A DNA stretch of 64,000 bases from Flavipsychrobacter stenotrophus (GCF_002954265.1 NZ_PPSL01000002.1:806001-870000), one strand, 5' to 3'; positions 27,823 through 36,519 are shown, numbered from the stretch's first letter. Numbers and translations are program-made. The notes: generated by a model from the sequence alone, not told the origin.

Positions 27823-28665
27823 TTATGCGCCTACAGCTACACGTACAAACGTAGAAACTGTAAGACCTGCAGATACTGACTTTAGGTAGTCACCTACATT
27901 CTTGCTTGGATCCTTAACGAAAGCCTGTGGCAACAAAGTGTTTTCCTTGAAGAATTTGTTCAGCTTGCCCATAGCTATTTTCTCAGCCATGTCGCCTGTC
28001 TTGCCTTCTGCAGCTACCTGGTCCATAGCAATAGCTTTTTCACGAGCCAATGTTTCAGGAGATATGCTATCAGAATCAACACCCAGTGGGTTCATTGCAG
28101 CGATCTGCATAGATACATCTTTACCAGCAGTAACGATACCTTCTGTAGCAGCCTGGTTCATACCCACCAACACACCTATACGGTAGTTGCTGTGAATGTA
28201 AGGAACAACAGCAGCAGCAGTAACCTGCTCAAAACGAACTACATCTATTTTCTCACCAATCTTAGCTACTACTTCGTTCAGCTTTTCGCCTACGTTAGCA
28301 TTTTCCATTGGCTGAGCTTTCAGGTCTTCGATAGAAGTAACCTTAGAGTTCAGAGCGATGTCAGCTACATCATTTGCAAACTGTATGAAGTCAGCATTCT
28401 TTGCAACGAAATCAGTTTCAGAGCTCAGGTTGATCAGTATGCCGTAAGTGTTATCAGCATTAGCCTTAGCTATTACCACACCTTCTTTAGCATCGCGGTC
28501 GCTACGGTTAGCAGCAACTTTCTGGCCTTTCTTACGCAGGTAGTCAATAGCAGCTTCAAAATCGCCATTGCTTTCCGCAAGCGCCTTGCGGCAATCCATC
28601 ATACCTGCACCTGTTTGTTGACGCAGCTTGTTTACTTCAGCTGCAGAGATTGTAACTGTACTCAT
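27823..28665 (-). CDS. tsf: Translation elongation factor Ts
   Basis: 280 residues. The N-terminal UBA-like domain LRQQTGAGMMDCRKALAE and the core TDFVAKN are diagnostic. It exchanges GDP for GTP on EF-Tu. It follows rpsB as in most bacteria, but here a strong hairpin and two 27-bp direct repeats lie between the genes. Confidence 0.97.
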   Translation of the reverse strand: MSTVTISAAEVNKLRQQTGAGMMDCRKALAESNGDFEAAIDYLRKKGQKVAANRSDRDAKEGVVIAKANADNTYGILINLSSETDFVAKNADFIQFANDVADIALNSKVTSIEDLKAQPMENANVGEKLNEVVAKIGEKIDVVRFEQVTAAAVVPYIHSNYRIGVLVGMNQAATEGIVTAGKDVSMQIAAMNPLGVDSDSISPETLAREKAIAMDQVAAEGKTGDMAEKIAMGKLNKFFKENTLLPQAFVKDPSKNVGDYLKSVSAGLTVSTFVRVAVGA

Positions 28666-28715
28666 TATATTGTTCTTTTATAGATTTTAAAATGGAAACG
28701 CGAAAATCGCATTTT

Positions 28716-28749
28716 ATTATTAAAGCCCCAAATGCGGGGCTTTAATAAT
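28716..28749 (-). terminator. Terminator-like hairpin between rpsB and tsf
   Basis: 14-bp perfect stem ATTATTAAAGCCCC / GGGGCTTTAATAAT with loop AAATGC. Downstream of rpsB on the minus strand and 50 bases upstream of tsf; it may attenuate read-through into tsf. Confidence 0.75.
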
Positions 28750-28784
28750 CTGTTATAGTTTTAATAGGTCTTATCGTCCTTCGG

Positions 28785-28866
28785 CAATGGTTCGACAAGC
28801 TCACCATGACAACTGCGACAACAAGCTATTTTATATGGTCAATGGTTCGACAAGCTCACCATGACA
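28785..28866. repeat. Two 27-bp direct repeats downstream of rpsB
   Basis: CAATGGTTCGACAAGCTCAC-type units, identical over 27 bases at 28785-28811 and 28840-28866. In reverse they contain GTGAGCTTGTCGAACCATTG. The second copy ends 8 bases from the rpsB stop codon. This looks like a dispersed intergenic repeat. Confidence 0.8.
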
Positions 28867-28873
28867 TATTTGA

Positions 28874-29875
28874 TTAACGCTTTGTTGGAGCGGGACGGCT
28901 TCCGCCACCACCCGGACCACGGTTGCCACCAGGGCCACCGCCCGGACGGCCAGTGCCACCACCAGGACCACGGTTGCCACCACCGGCACCACCAGGCCTG
29001 TTACCAGCACCACCACGACCAGGACCACCTGCGCCCGGGCCACCCGCGCCAGCACCTGGTGCTGTACGGCCACGACCACGACCACGGCCACGACCGCCTT
29101 CGTTATCTTCTTCAGTGATCTCCATGCCACGAGTTCTTTCTGCCAGTTCTTCTGCAGTTTCTTCGTCGCCATCCTTATTAGACGCTCTTTCCTGCAGGCC
29201 TTCCATGATGGCAGCAGTAAGATAGTTAGTAATGATAGAGATAGACTTTGTAGCATCATCGTTAGATGGGATAGCAAAATCAACCTTAGTAGGATCGCTG
29301 TTAGTATCTACCATAGCCAATGTAGTGATGCCCAGGCGCTTAGCTTCTGCTAATGCGATGTGCTCATGGCTGATGTCTACGATGAACAAAGCAGCAGGAG
29401 TACGGCCCATCTGGCTGATACCACCCAATACTTTTTCCATCTTTTCCTTGCTGCGGGTAAGTGTAAGGCGCTCTTTCTTAGTAACGCTGTCCATTGTACC
29501 ATCAGTAAGCATTTTTTCGATGCTCAACATCTTCTTTACACTCTTACGAATGGTCTGGAAGTTAGTCAACATACCACCTAACCAACGCTCAGTAACGAAA
29601 GGCATATTTACCTTCGCTGCAGCCTCAGCTACTATTTCTTTAGACTGTTTCTTAGTTGCAACGAACATGATCTTCTTACCGCTCTTAGCGATAGACTTCA
29701 TAGCAGCAGCAGCTTCTTCCAGTCCTTCAATTGTTTTATTAAGATCTATGATGTGAATGCCATTCTTTTCAGCAAAGATGTAAGGCAACATCTTAGGATT
29801 CCATTTTTTCTTCAGGTGACCGAAGTGAACGCCCGCTTCGAGCAACTGTTGGTGCAATGTTTTATTATCTTCCAT
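28874..29875 (-). CDS. rpsB: 30S ribosomal protein S2 with Arg/Gly-rich C-terminal extension
   Basis: 333 residues. Residues 1-about 235 are a normal S2 (N-terminal LLEAGVHFGHLKKKWNPKM, FVATKKQSKEIV, FVTERWLGGMLTNF). Instead of stopping soon after, it adds an acidic helical linker (about 236-259) and a 74-residue tail of Gly, Arg, Pro and Asn with repeated GRGRGR and GGPG units. The tail resembles eukaryotic RGG boxes and may bind RNA. It is the second-to-last gene of the rplM cluster. Confidence 0.95.
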   Translation of the reverse strand: MEDNKTLHQQLLEAGVHFGHLKKKWNPKMLPYIFAEKNGIHIIDLNKTIEGLEEAAAAMKSIAKSGKKIMFVATKKQSKEIVAEAAAKVNMPFVTERWLGGMLTNFQTIRKSVKKMLSIEKMLTDGTMDSVTKKERLTLTRSKEKMEKVLGGISQMGRTPAALFIVDISHEHIALAEAKRLGITTLAMVDTNSDPTKVDFAIPSNDDATKSISIITNYLTAAIMEGLQERASNKDGDEETAEELAERTRGMEITEEDNEGGRGRGRGRGRTAPGAGAGGPGAGGPGRGGAGNRPGGAGGGNRGPGGGTGRPGGGPGGNRGPGGGGSRPAPTKR

Positions 29876-29923
29876 TTGAGTAATTTCTTGATTGTTAAAA
29901 AAATAAAGGCTACAACTGTGCTG

Positions 29924-30316
29924 TTAACGTTTAGAGAACTGGAAGCTACGACGTGCTTTCGCCTTACCAAATTTCTTACGTTCAACTGAGCGGCTATCAC
30001 GAGTTAACAAGCTTAGTTTCTTCAGCAACGGACGATACTCAGGATTAACTTCACACAATACGCGTGAGATACCCATCTTTATTGCTTCAGCCTGGCCTTT
30101 AGGACCACCGCCTTGTACATTTACCAATATATCAAATGCTTCCATTGCACCTTCGATAGTCTTCAAAGGAAGTTCTACCTGATTCTGCAGATACATGATC
30201 GGGAAGTAATTCTTGTAATCTTTGTTATTTACCGTGATAGTACCGGTACCCTTGCTCAGGTAAACACGAGCAACAGCTTCCTTACGACGGCCAACGGCAT
30301 TTTTCTGTTTTTCCAT
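29924..30316 (-). CDS. rpsI: 30S ribosomal protein S9
   Basis: 130 residues. GRRKEAVARVYL at the start and the basic end GKAKARRSFQFSKR (contacts P-site tRNA) are diagnostic. It follows rplM by 64 bases, as in most bacteria. Confidence 0.97.
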   Translation of the reverse strand: MEKQKNAVGRRKEAVARVYLSKGTGTITVNNKDYKNYFPIMYLQNQVELPLKTIEGAMEAFDILVNVQGGGPKGQAEAIKMGISRVLCEVNPEYRPLLKKLSLLTRDSRSVERKKFGKAKARRSFQFSKR

Positions 30317-30380
30317 TTTAGGAATGGTTTTATATTTTCTTCTGAATTTAAAAATTTGTTTCTATCGTTCCTTCAGGAAA

Positions 30381-30821
30381 TTATTTCATTTCCTGTGGGT
30401 TCTGCGCCTTATGCGGATGATCTGCACCATCGTAAACGAACAATTTCTTGTACATCGCACGGCCCAGACGATTTTTAGGCAACATACCTTTTACAGCACG
30501 CTCTATCATCAGGTTAGGACGACGGCTGATCATTTCCTTTGCAGTTTCGATCTTCTGGCCACCCGGGTACATAGAATACGTTTGGTATTCCTTATCTTCC
30601 AGTTTGTTACCGGTAAGCTTTACCTTCGCTGAGTTGATCACGATCACATAATCTCCACAATCAAAGTGAGGAGTGTAATATGTCTTGTTCTTTCCACGAA
30701 GTGTTGAAGCTATCTTTGATGTCATACGTCCAAGAGTCTGGTTCGTAGCATCAACAACATGCCAATCACGTTTTACGATCTTCTCGTTTGCGGACTGTGT
30801 TTTAAAACTTAAGTGTCTCAT
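30381..30821 (-). CDS. rplM: 50S ribosomal protein L13
   Basis: 146 residues. [19 protein letters not shown] and [19 protein letters not shown] are family signatures. First gene of the cluster; an exact promoter match lies 84 bases upstream. Confidence 0.97.
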   Translation of the reverse strand: MRHLSFKTQSANEKIVKRDWHVVDATNQTLGRMTSKIASTLRGKNKTYYTPHFDCGDYVIVINSAKVKLTGNKLEDKEYQTYSMYPGGQKIETAKEMISRRPNLMIERAVKGMLPKNRLGRAMYKKLFVYDGADHPHKAQNPQEMK

Positions 30822-30904
30822 TGTTCTTATTATGTATTTTACTTAATGCTGAATTTGTTCTTCCTTCCACCACAGGCACGGAATAACCTGTGTTTTCGGG
30901 ACGG

Positions 30905-30935
30905 CAAAGGTAAATTTACACAACCATTACACCAA
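30905..30935 (-). promoter_or_regulatory. Promoter of the rplM-rpsI-rpsB cluster
   Basis: On the minus strand: TTG (complement of 30933-30935), 20-base spacer, TACCTTTG (complement of 30905-30912). Exact match to the Bacteroidota primary promoter pattern. Confidence 0.75.
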
Positions 30936-31120
30936 ACATTTTATTAAGTATTTTTACAACACCGCCACAACGTATTGATTATCAATGATATTTTTAGCAA
31001 AAAAGTTTAGACGTTTTGCGATATTACGATAAAAAGGGGTGCCTGCCTGCCTGTTTGTTACAAAAAAACCGAACCGGCTGTTTACCCTAATTTCTTCACA
31101 ACGTTTGAGTTTAATTAAAT

Positions 31121-31264
31121 ATCAGTTGCCACGACCTTCAGGTCGTGGATAAAATGAAAAGAAATAACAGGCTTTAGCCGAAACAATATATAAGCTGGGA
31201 ACTTTGGCTAAAGCCAGTCTTGAATTACTTCACGATCCACGACCTAAAGGTCGTGGCAACTGAT
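31121..31264. repeat. Long nested inverted repeat
   Basis: Outer arms 31121-31150 and 31235-31264 are 30-bp reverse complements with one mismatch. Each arm is a hairpin in its own right (CCACGACC-TTCA-GGTCGTGG). Inner arms GGCTTTAGCC (31170-31179) and GGCTAAAGCC (31206-31215) form another stem. The rest of the 640-base gap 30822-31464 is AT-rich; it contains the rplM promoter and presumably that of the next gene. Confidence 0.85.
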
Positions 31265-31464
31265 CTGTTCTATATTAATTGTATAGGAGCTAACGGCATG
31301 CAGATTTTTCAAGTGCGAGTATGGGGGAAATTACGAGAAGTATGATATTTTAGGAAACATGTAGTTCATATGCCATGAAATCCTTGCTCCGTTTTGTCTT
31401 ATCAGGTAATTTGCTGAGATTTACAGTGTAATATCACTATCGCTTAATTAAAAATATATACCAG

Positions 31465-31941
31465 ATGAAATACTTTTTGATACCGGCGGCACTGTTGGCC
31501 ACTTTCTTACTGAGCAATAATGCTACAGCCCAGACCAAGGGCAAGGGCAAAACGCCTGCTGTAGCGCCCACCGCCGCCCAGGCTGCAGCTGTAGCCGAAG
31601 CACCGGCTGGACCAATAAATATGAAAGACATAGAAGGTAAATGGAAGGTAGACCATATAGACATTGACAGCAAGCCCGCAGATGGCGAAGCATCAAAATC
31701 TACCGAGCCGGGAGCTGACGATGATTTCTATGATTTTGCCAAGGGCACACTGAATAGCTACCTTACCGGCGCATCATTGTCAGTACCCTACAGCTTTTCG
31801 GGTCACAGTGTAGTGTATAAGCAAGATGGCATTAGCGACACCCTGCACGTAACCAGCCTGTCTAAAACCAAGGCAACCATTATAAAGAAAGATATTGGTG
31901 ATGATGGGACTACCATCACTACAATTACATTGAAGAAGTAA
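31465..31941 (+). CDS. Small secreted protein, possibly lipocalin-like
   Basis: 158 residues with a Sec signal (MKYFLIPAALLATFLLSNNATA, cleavage after TAQ likely). An Ala/Pro/Lys-rich linker (residues 24-50) is followed by IEGKWKVDHIDID, similar to the G-x-W start of lipocalin-like domains, and beta-type sequence to the end. Function unknown. Confidence 0.65.
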   Translation: MKYFLIPAALLATFLLSNNATAQTKGKGKTPAVAPTAAQAAAVAEAPAGPINMKDIEGKWKVDHIDIDSKPADGEASKSTEPGADDDFYDFAKGTLNSYLTGASLSVPYSFSGHSVVYKQDGISDTLHVTSLSKTKATIIKKDIGDDGTTITTITLKK

Positions 31942-31963
31942 GATCTTAATAAAGGATAGAAAC

Positions 31964-31994
31964 ATAATGGCCCCGGTTTTGCCGGGGCCATTAT
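31964..31994. terminator. Bidirectional terminator
   Basis: ATAATGGCCCCGG / CCGGGGCCATTAT, perfect 13-bp stem with loop TTTTG, between the convergent gene at 31465 and aroE. Confidence 0.85.
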
Positions 31995-32010
31995 TATTTA
32001 AGGTTCATTA

Positions 32011-32745
32011 TCAGGGCCTGTTCCATATCTCCCAACCTGCCCTTGCCTGCAAGTGCAGCATATCCAGTCCGTTTTTTATAACTGCGCCCTGTGCTTTGGC
32101 CAACGCTAAAAATCTTGTTTCTGCAGGGTTGTAAACAAGGTCATAAACCAGGTGCTCACTACCCAAGGCCTCATATGGCAGGGCCGGGCAAGCAGCAAGA
32201 TCCACGAACATTCCCAAAGGAGTAGTATTAATAATGAATTTGTATTTGCTCAACATAGCAGGGGTAACATCGGCATAGGTAAGCATGCCTGCTTTTGCAG
32301 TGCGGGATACCAGCTTATAGGCTATACCCTTTTGTTTGAGCACATAAGCCACCGCCTTAGATGCACCTCCAGTACCCAGTATAAGCGCATAAGCATGTTG
32401 CGGCTGCAACAGTGGACCCAGGCTTCTTTCAAAGCCGATGACATCGGTATTATAGCCCTTTGTCTTACCATCTCGCACCGCTATACAATTTACTGCGCCT
32501 ACCTTTTCCGCTTCATCATTCAGCTCATCCAGATAAGGTATTACCGACTGTTTGTAAGGTATGGTCACGTTCAGTCCCTTTAATCGTGGGTTGTCTATCA
32601 GCAACTGGGGGAATAAGGCAATATCGGGGATAGGTAGCGCAGTGTAGAGGGCGTTTATTCCCTCCGCTTCAAACTTCTTATTGAAGAAAGCAGGAGAAAA
32701 TGAATGGTTCAACGGATAACCTATAATACCGTAATGGTCTTGCAT
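32011..32745 (-). CDS. aroE: Shikimate dehydrogenase
   Basis: 244 residues. Shikimate-binding N-terminus YPLNHSFSPAFFNKKF, the catalytic Lys in NVTIPYKQSV, NTDVIGF, the NADP loop GTGGASKAV and the C-terminal QARAGWEIW are present. It reduces 3-dehydroshikimate to shikimate in aromatic amino acid synthesis. Slightly shorter than the E. coli enzyme but complete. Confidence 0.93.
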   Translation of the reverse strand: MQDHYGIIGYPLNHSFSPAFFNKKFEAEGINALYTALPIPDIALFPQLLIDNPRLKGLNVTIPYKQSVIPYLDELNDEAEKVGAVNCIAVRDGKTKGYNTDVIGFERSLGPLLQPQHAYALILGTGGASKAVAYVLKQKGIAYKLVSRTAKAGMLTYADVTPAMLSKYKFIINTTPLGMFVDLAACPALPYEALGSEHLVYDLVYNPAETRFLALAKAQGAVIKNGLDMLHLQARAGWEIWNRP

Positions 32746-32804
32746 TGATCTGTGTTAAAATATCTTGTTATACTGAGTGTTTCTGAACTTTTTACTGACG
32801 ACTC

Positions 32805-33434
32805 TTAAAACAGCTTATATATCTCTGTTATCTCGGCCAGTATCTTTGGGAAGTCAATATCCAGGTTAATGAGCTTACCGGTATGAATATCGAACACCCA
32901 ACCGTGTACTGTTATCCCTCTCTGGTAATAAGCCTCCTGTACTGCTGCGGTCTTAATGAGGTTCACGCACTGCTCTTGTACGTTAAGCTCTACAAGCCTT
33001 TCGTAGCGGCGCTTTTCATCGGTTATCGCATTCAATTCATCCTTATGAAAGCGGTATACATCGCGTATGTTTCTCAGCCATGGGTTCAGTATGCCCAGGT
33101 CTTTCGGCTCCATAGCTGCCTTTACGCCACCACAGTTATAATGGCCGCATACTATTATGTGTTTCACCTTCAAAACGCGCACGGCATAGTTCAGCACCGT
33201 CATTACATTCAAGTCTACATTATTGACAAGATTGGCAATGTTGCGGTGAATGAATGCTTCTCCGGGTTGCAGCCCCATCAGCTCCTCGGCAGTAACACGG
33301 CTGTCTGAACAACCGATATACAGAAACTCAGGACTCTGCCCCTTGGCAAGATTTTCAAAATAATCCTTGTCAATAGAGAGCTTTTCCTGTATCCACTCTT
33401 CATTGTTCTTAAATATCTGTTCTATCCTGTTCAT
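32805..33434 (-). CDS. Beta-class carbonic anhydrase
   Basis: 209 residues from ATG 33434. Zinc ligands are clear: Cys in YIGCSDSRV (with the Asp-Arg dyad), and His and Cys in HYNCGGVK. IHRNIANLV is also a family motif. It interconverts CO2 and bicarbonate in the cytoplasm. Followed 59 bases later by aroE; co-transcription is possible. Often called can or cynT in other species. Confidence 0.93.
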   Translation of the reverse strand: MNRIEQIFKNNEEWIQEKLSIDKDYFENLAKGQSPEFLYIGCSDSRVTAEELMGLQPGEAFIHRNIANLVNNVDLNVMTVLNYAVRVLKVKHIIVCGHYNCGGVKAAMEPKDLGILNPWLRNIRDVYRFHKDELNAITDEKRRYERLVELNVQEQCVNLIKTAAVQEAYYQRGITVHGWVFDIHTGKLINLDIDFPKILAEITEIYKLF

Positions 33435-33466
33435 GGCAGTAAAATTTTGAAATAGCAATATACAAA

Positions 33467-33492
33467 AACGCCCCGCAATATAGCAGGGCGTT
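33467..33492 (-). terminator. Terminator of the secreted protein gene at 33520
   Basis: AACGCCCCGC / GCAGGGCGTT, 10-bp stem with one non-Watson-Crick position, downstream of 33520 on the minus strand. Confidence 0.6.
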
Positions 33493-33519
33493 CAATATTT
33501 TAAGTTAAAGATTGTAAGA

Positions 33520-33966
33520 CTATGGCGCTATTGCGTAGCTGGTATTGCACTTGTCACCTTCGTCTATCCTTATCAAAGTAAGGTGGTTAGTTTCTACCAT
33601 TGGTACTGTGTACTTTGATGTAACACCAGTCTTAGATTTCCTGAGTGTCAATACTACATTACCTACCTCATCGGTAGTAATAGAGTAAGTGCCTGCTTCA
33701 TGCGGATTATCGCGTACATCTCTGTAGTTTCTTTCGTAAGTACCGTAGTTAAGGTTGTTACCATTGCTGGCTACCATCTTCAGCGTAGAGAAGTAGCTGA
33801 TGAAGTGACCGTCATTAGTGCTGGTTACTTTGTCCTGGCACTTCATGCCCACAAAATACCAGGTCTTATCCAACAATTCAGCCCTGTTGATCGTTTGAGC
33901 GAAAAGGCCGGCCGGCATAGCGAGCAGGCACACAAGAAGAATGTTTTTCAACATATTTTTCATCAT
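33520..33966 (-). CDS. Small secreted protein of unknown function
   Basis: 148 residues with a Sec signal (ILLVCLLAMPAGLFAQ). The mature part begins ELLDKTWYFVGMKCQDK and holds two Cys (in GMKCQD and DKCNTS) that could pair. Beta-rich; resembles small lipocalin-like periplasmic proteins of Bacteroidota. No motif assigns a function. The 259-base spacer upstream (33967-34225) shows no gene. Confidence 0.65.
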   Translation of the reverse strand: MMKNMLKNILLVCLLAMPAGLFAQTINRAELLDKTWYFVGMKCQDKVTSTNDGHFISYFSTLKMVASNGNNLNYGTYERNYRDVRDNPHEAGTYSITTDEVGNVVLTLRKSKTGVTSKYTVPMVETNHLTLIRIDEGDKCNTSYAIAP

Positions 33967-34225
33967 TAGATTTTTTCTATCGCAGTAAAAGTAATAAAAG
34001 CAAACTATTATTTAACGCTAATAGCAGGCAAGATAATTAATATTCTTTACTGTTGGTAATAGTTTGTTAAGGTTGAAGGAAAAAATGTTGAAATGGGGAC
34101 CAGACAGTTGCTGTTGTGGCTCAAAACACCCTGGAAATGAGCTGAGTTTAAATAATTCATGAGCTGGAAGTGTTTTTCACGACAGCAGAAGAGGTCACCT
34201 ATCACAACAGTACATCACTGTAATC

Positions 34226-35290
34226 TTACTGGTTTTTCACCAACGGATCTTCGTCTAAAGTCATCCCCTCCAACATGTGTTTAAGAATGGGTTTACACTT
34301 TTCGGTACATGCTGGGTAAAATTGTTTGTGCTTTCTGACCTCAGATCCGGGAGAAATACCCCACCAAAATTCAGCCATTGCAATTGGTTCGTACCCATTC
34401 AAAAAAGCATGTTGTAGTAACTTGGGGGTAGCGCACTCTCCGGCAGCAGCGGGTGGCTTCCCCTCTGTGGTATCATTAAAAATAGACTGCAGATTTTTCT
34501 TATCGCCATATTTGTTCAAAAATTCATAGTGCTCAAATAGCTGCGTTTGTAAAGCCGCAGATTTACGTTTGCGCCCACTTTTTAACGTTGTCAGTTGCAC
34601 TTCAAAGTGCTCAATGCCCGTTATTTTTTCTCCTAAAACCAACTCCCATTTATTTAATAATACGTTCAACCGGTGCTTGTCATACAAACTTTGTTTGATC
34701 AGATTTGCCTCAAAGGCGCTGCGATCATCATCACTTAGTACTATCCCTTGTTCTTCCCTGCGCTTTTTTCGGTTCCCTTTATTGATCTTTAACTGTTGCT
34801 TAAAATCAACTATTTCAAGAGTAGATAATGCCTGAGATCGTTCTAAATCGTGTTTTAAAACCTGATAATTATCACCCGCCTCTATTTCCTTTATTTGCCT
34901 GTTAATGGCATTAATGACCTCTATTTGTTTCAAAAAGAAGCTATTTTCCACCAACATATCAAAAACAGGCGGAACAAATTCCGGATGATGATTAGATCCG
35001 CCCAATTTTCCTGAAAATGCAGATAAGTAGCCCAACGCCCCATCTTTATCCTTAACTACTAAAACACCAAACATCTTTCCTATTGCCTGCCCCTCCCGAT
35101 CCTGCGTAAGCCCAAAGTTATGTTCCAGATCTGTTTGCGTTTCCAGATAGCCCTGAAGCGCTGTAGCTGCTATTTTGGTGAGCGGATGCGGTTCGTAGTT
35201 AAAAGGAAAAGTAAAGCGGAGCGGCACCTCAATGTCTTTTACCAAACTATCTGAGAAGTAAGTAATTGTGGTGGGGTTATTATCTTCCAA
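34226..35290 (-). CDS. RluA-type pseudouridine synthase N-terminal region without catalytic domain
   Basis: 354 residues from TTG 35290; a TTG at 35332 is inside a terminator stem and unlikely. FTFPFNYEPHPL, IGKMFGVLVV, LGYLSAFSGKLGG, FVPPVFDML and, near the end, ATPKLLQHAFLNGY, MAEFWWGISPGSEVRKH and FYPACTEKCKPILKHML match the N-terminal extension of the long Bacteroidota RluA-family enzymes of about 550 residues. In those, the catalytic domain (with HRLDxxTSG) follows; here the frame stops 14 residues after the junction and nothing downstream encodes it. It is either a remnant or a stand-alone RNA-binding protein. A central coiled coil (about 150-270) is intact. Confidence 0.75.
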   Translation of the reverse strand: MEDNNPTTITYFSDSLVKDIEVPLRFTFPFNYEPHPLTKIAATALQGYLETQTDLEHNFGLTQDREGQAIGKMFGVLVVKDKDGALGYLSAFSGKLGGSNHHPEFVPPVFDMLVENSFFLKQIEVINAINRQIKEIEAGDNYQVLKHDLERSQALSTLEIVDFKQQLKINKGNRKKRREEQGIVLSDDDRSAFEANLIKQSLYDKHRLNVLLNKWELVLGEKITGIEHFEVQLTTLKSGRKRKSAALQTQLFEHYEFLNKYGDKKNLQSIFNDTTEGKPPAAAGECATPKLLQHAFLNGYEPIAMAEFWWGISPGSEVRKHKQFYPACTEKCKPILKHMLEGMTLDEDPLVKNQ

Positions 35291-35330
35291 GTATTTTTGT
35301 TTAGCGCCGGCAAATATCGGCAGGAAAAAC

Positions 35331-35365
35331 AAAGGCTTACCAACTATTTTAGTTGGTAAGCCTTT
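35331..35365 (-). terminator. Terminator downstream of the sigma-factor gene
   Basis: Perfect 16-bp stem AAAGGCTTACCAACTA / TAGTTGGTAAGCCTTT with a 3-base loop; followed on the minus strand by a TTTGTTTTTC tract. Confidence 0.85.
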
Positions 35366-35528
35366 AAGTTTCGTGCCTCCCCCTACGAGTTATCGAACCG
35401 GTTGTTGGATTTTTTAAGGAAACATATGCAGTAGTATAAGCAACCTTCGAGTACAAACATTGGTGGTTGTGTTGACAATGCCACTTGCCAAAATGTGCAC
35501 AGGTAAACATCTTTACGAAATGTTATGC

Positions 35529-36083
35529 TCAAAGATTGTAAGAGCCTCTTCTCGCCTGCTCTAAGCATTTAAATTTTTGATTTTGCGCATTGTGTTTATT
35601 GGTATACCCAAACTCTTTTGTGATCGAATCAATATCTTGTCCGTTATAAAAAATGGCCCGTAACAACGTGACGCACTTGTTTGTTATCCTCTGAAAAACG
35701 TTCAAAGCCCGGTTAGCATTTTGTACATGTATCTCATTTTCTACTTCCTCATAATCCGCCAGATACTTTTCATATACATCCACATCGGTTCTTACCGTTT
35801 TATTGGTATCTCGCAAACGTTTTAGCCAAAGATTACTGCTAATTGCAAAAATATACGTCTTCAAGGTTGAAGTCAGTTGAAAATCTTCTTTGGGAACCTT
35901 CTCTAGAATTACCAATAGTGTTTCCTGAAAAATGTCTTTTGCATCATCCTCACAACCATTATTTTTTATTATAAAATTAGCAACCGACGGGTAATGATAT
36001 CTATATAATATGGCGTATGCCTGACTGTCGTTGCACTTGAGCGCATTAAGAATTTCGACGTCTGATTGATATTTACCACTCAT
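35529..36083 (-). CDS. ECF-type RNA polymerase sigma factor
   Basis: 184 residues. Region 2 is clear (YRYHYPSVANFIIKNN, DDAKDIFQETLLVILEK, TYIFAISSNLWLKRLRD). Region 4 is weaker (ALNVFQRITNKCVTLLRAIFYN, DSITKEFGYTNKHNAQNQK), where the typical helix-turn-helix is recognisable by spacing. No anti-sigma gene is adjacent, although the upstream small membrane proteins could fill that role. It probably controls a small stress or envelope regulon. Confidence 0.85.
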   Translation of the reverse strand: MSGKYQSDVEILNALKCNDSQAYAILYRYHYPSVANFIIKNNGCEDDAKDIFQETLLVILEKVPKEDFQLTSTLKTYIFAISSNLWLKRLRDTNKTVRTDVDVYEKYLADYEEVENEIHVQNANRALNVFQRITNKCVTLLRAIFYNGQDIDSITKEFGYTNKHNAQNQKFKCLEQARRGSYNL

Positions 36084-36222
36084 AATTATTACAAAATACG
36101 ATCATTAAAACTGTTTCCCCAACGTGCAGTACCAAAACTACCTGTATACCCTTAAGCTACGATAATTATATGGAAGATGCTTTTTGCCGGCACCTCCCAT
36201 ATAGTTCATCAGGCCGTAGTTT

Positions 36223-36414
36223 TTACTTCTTAAAGCCGAGCATTTGGCCCGCCTTATAGGTCAAGCTCATGCACACACACATAGGGCATACACCAAACCT
36301 GAAAAAGGTTAAGACTTTTTTTTTATAGAAAGGGATATTAGCGGGCACTATAGGACAAGTAACACCGTCGCCCTCATATTCCTTTATTCCCCAAATGTTT
36401 ATTGACTCTTTCAT
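36223..36414 (-). CDS. Small Cys-rich protein (possible)
   Basis: 63 residues from ATG 36414. Contains VTCPIVP and a CPMCVC cluster in a hydrophobic context (FRFGVCPMCVCMSLTY), as for a metal- or thiol-binding site at a membrane. It starts 19 bases after a 26-residue membrane peptide and lies between a thioredoxin-like gene and a sigma factor, all on the same strand. No family recognised. Confidence 0.5.
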   Translation of the reverse strand: MKESINIWGIKEYEGDGVTCPIVPANIPFYKKKVLTFFRFGVCPMCVCMSLTYKAGQMLGFKK

Positions 36415-36433
36415 TAACAAATTTTAATGGCTG

Positions 36434-36514
36434 TTAACCGAAGAAATGATAGATACACATGGCAGTAAGCACTACCGATGCCAGGCAAAGAAGAATTTTT
36501 GTTTGCTTGCTCAT
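36434..36514 (-). CDS. 26-residue single-span membrane peptide
   Basis: ATG 36514 is preceded by AAAAGGA, a good ribosome-binding site, and starts 5 bases after the stop codon of the thioredoxin-like gene. The product, MSKQTKILLCLASVVLTAMC then IYHFFG, has a basic N-terminus and one hydrophobic span. Too short for most gene finders. Its place between two cysteine-containing exported or membrane proteins suggests a function with them. Confidence 0.55.
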   Translation of the reverse strand: MSKQTKILLCLASVVLTAMCIYHFFG

Positions 36515-36519
36515 TCCTT

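Noticed and set aside
28923-29225. Proline-rich open frame opposite the S2 tail
   Set aside because: It is the antisense of the Gly/Arg repeats of rpsB; composition alone keeps it open.
35365-35405. tRNA-like 3' end (GGTTCGATAAC, GGGGGAGGCACGA on the minus strand)
   Set aside because: The putative T-stem does not pair and no acceptor 5' half or anticodon arm is present, so no tRNA or attachment-site copy is called.
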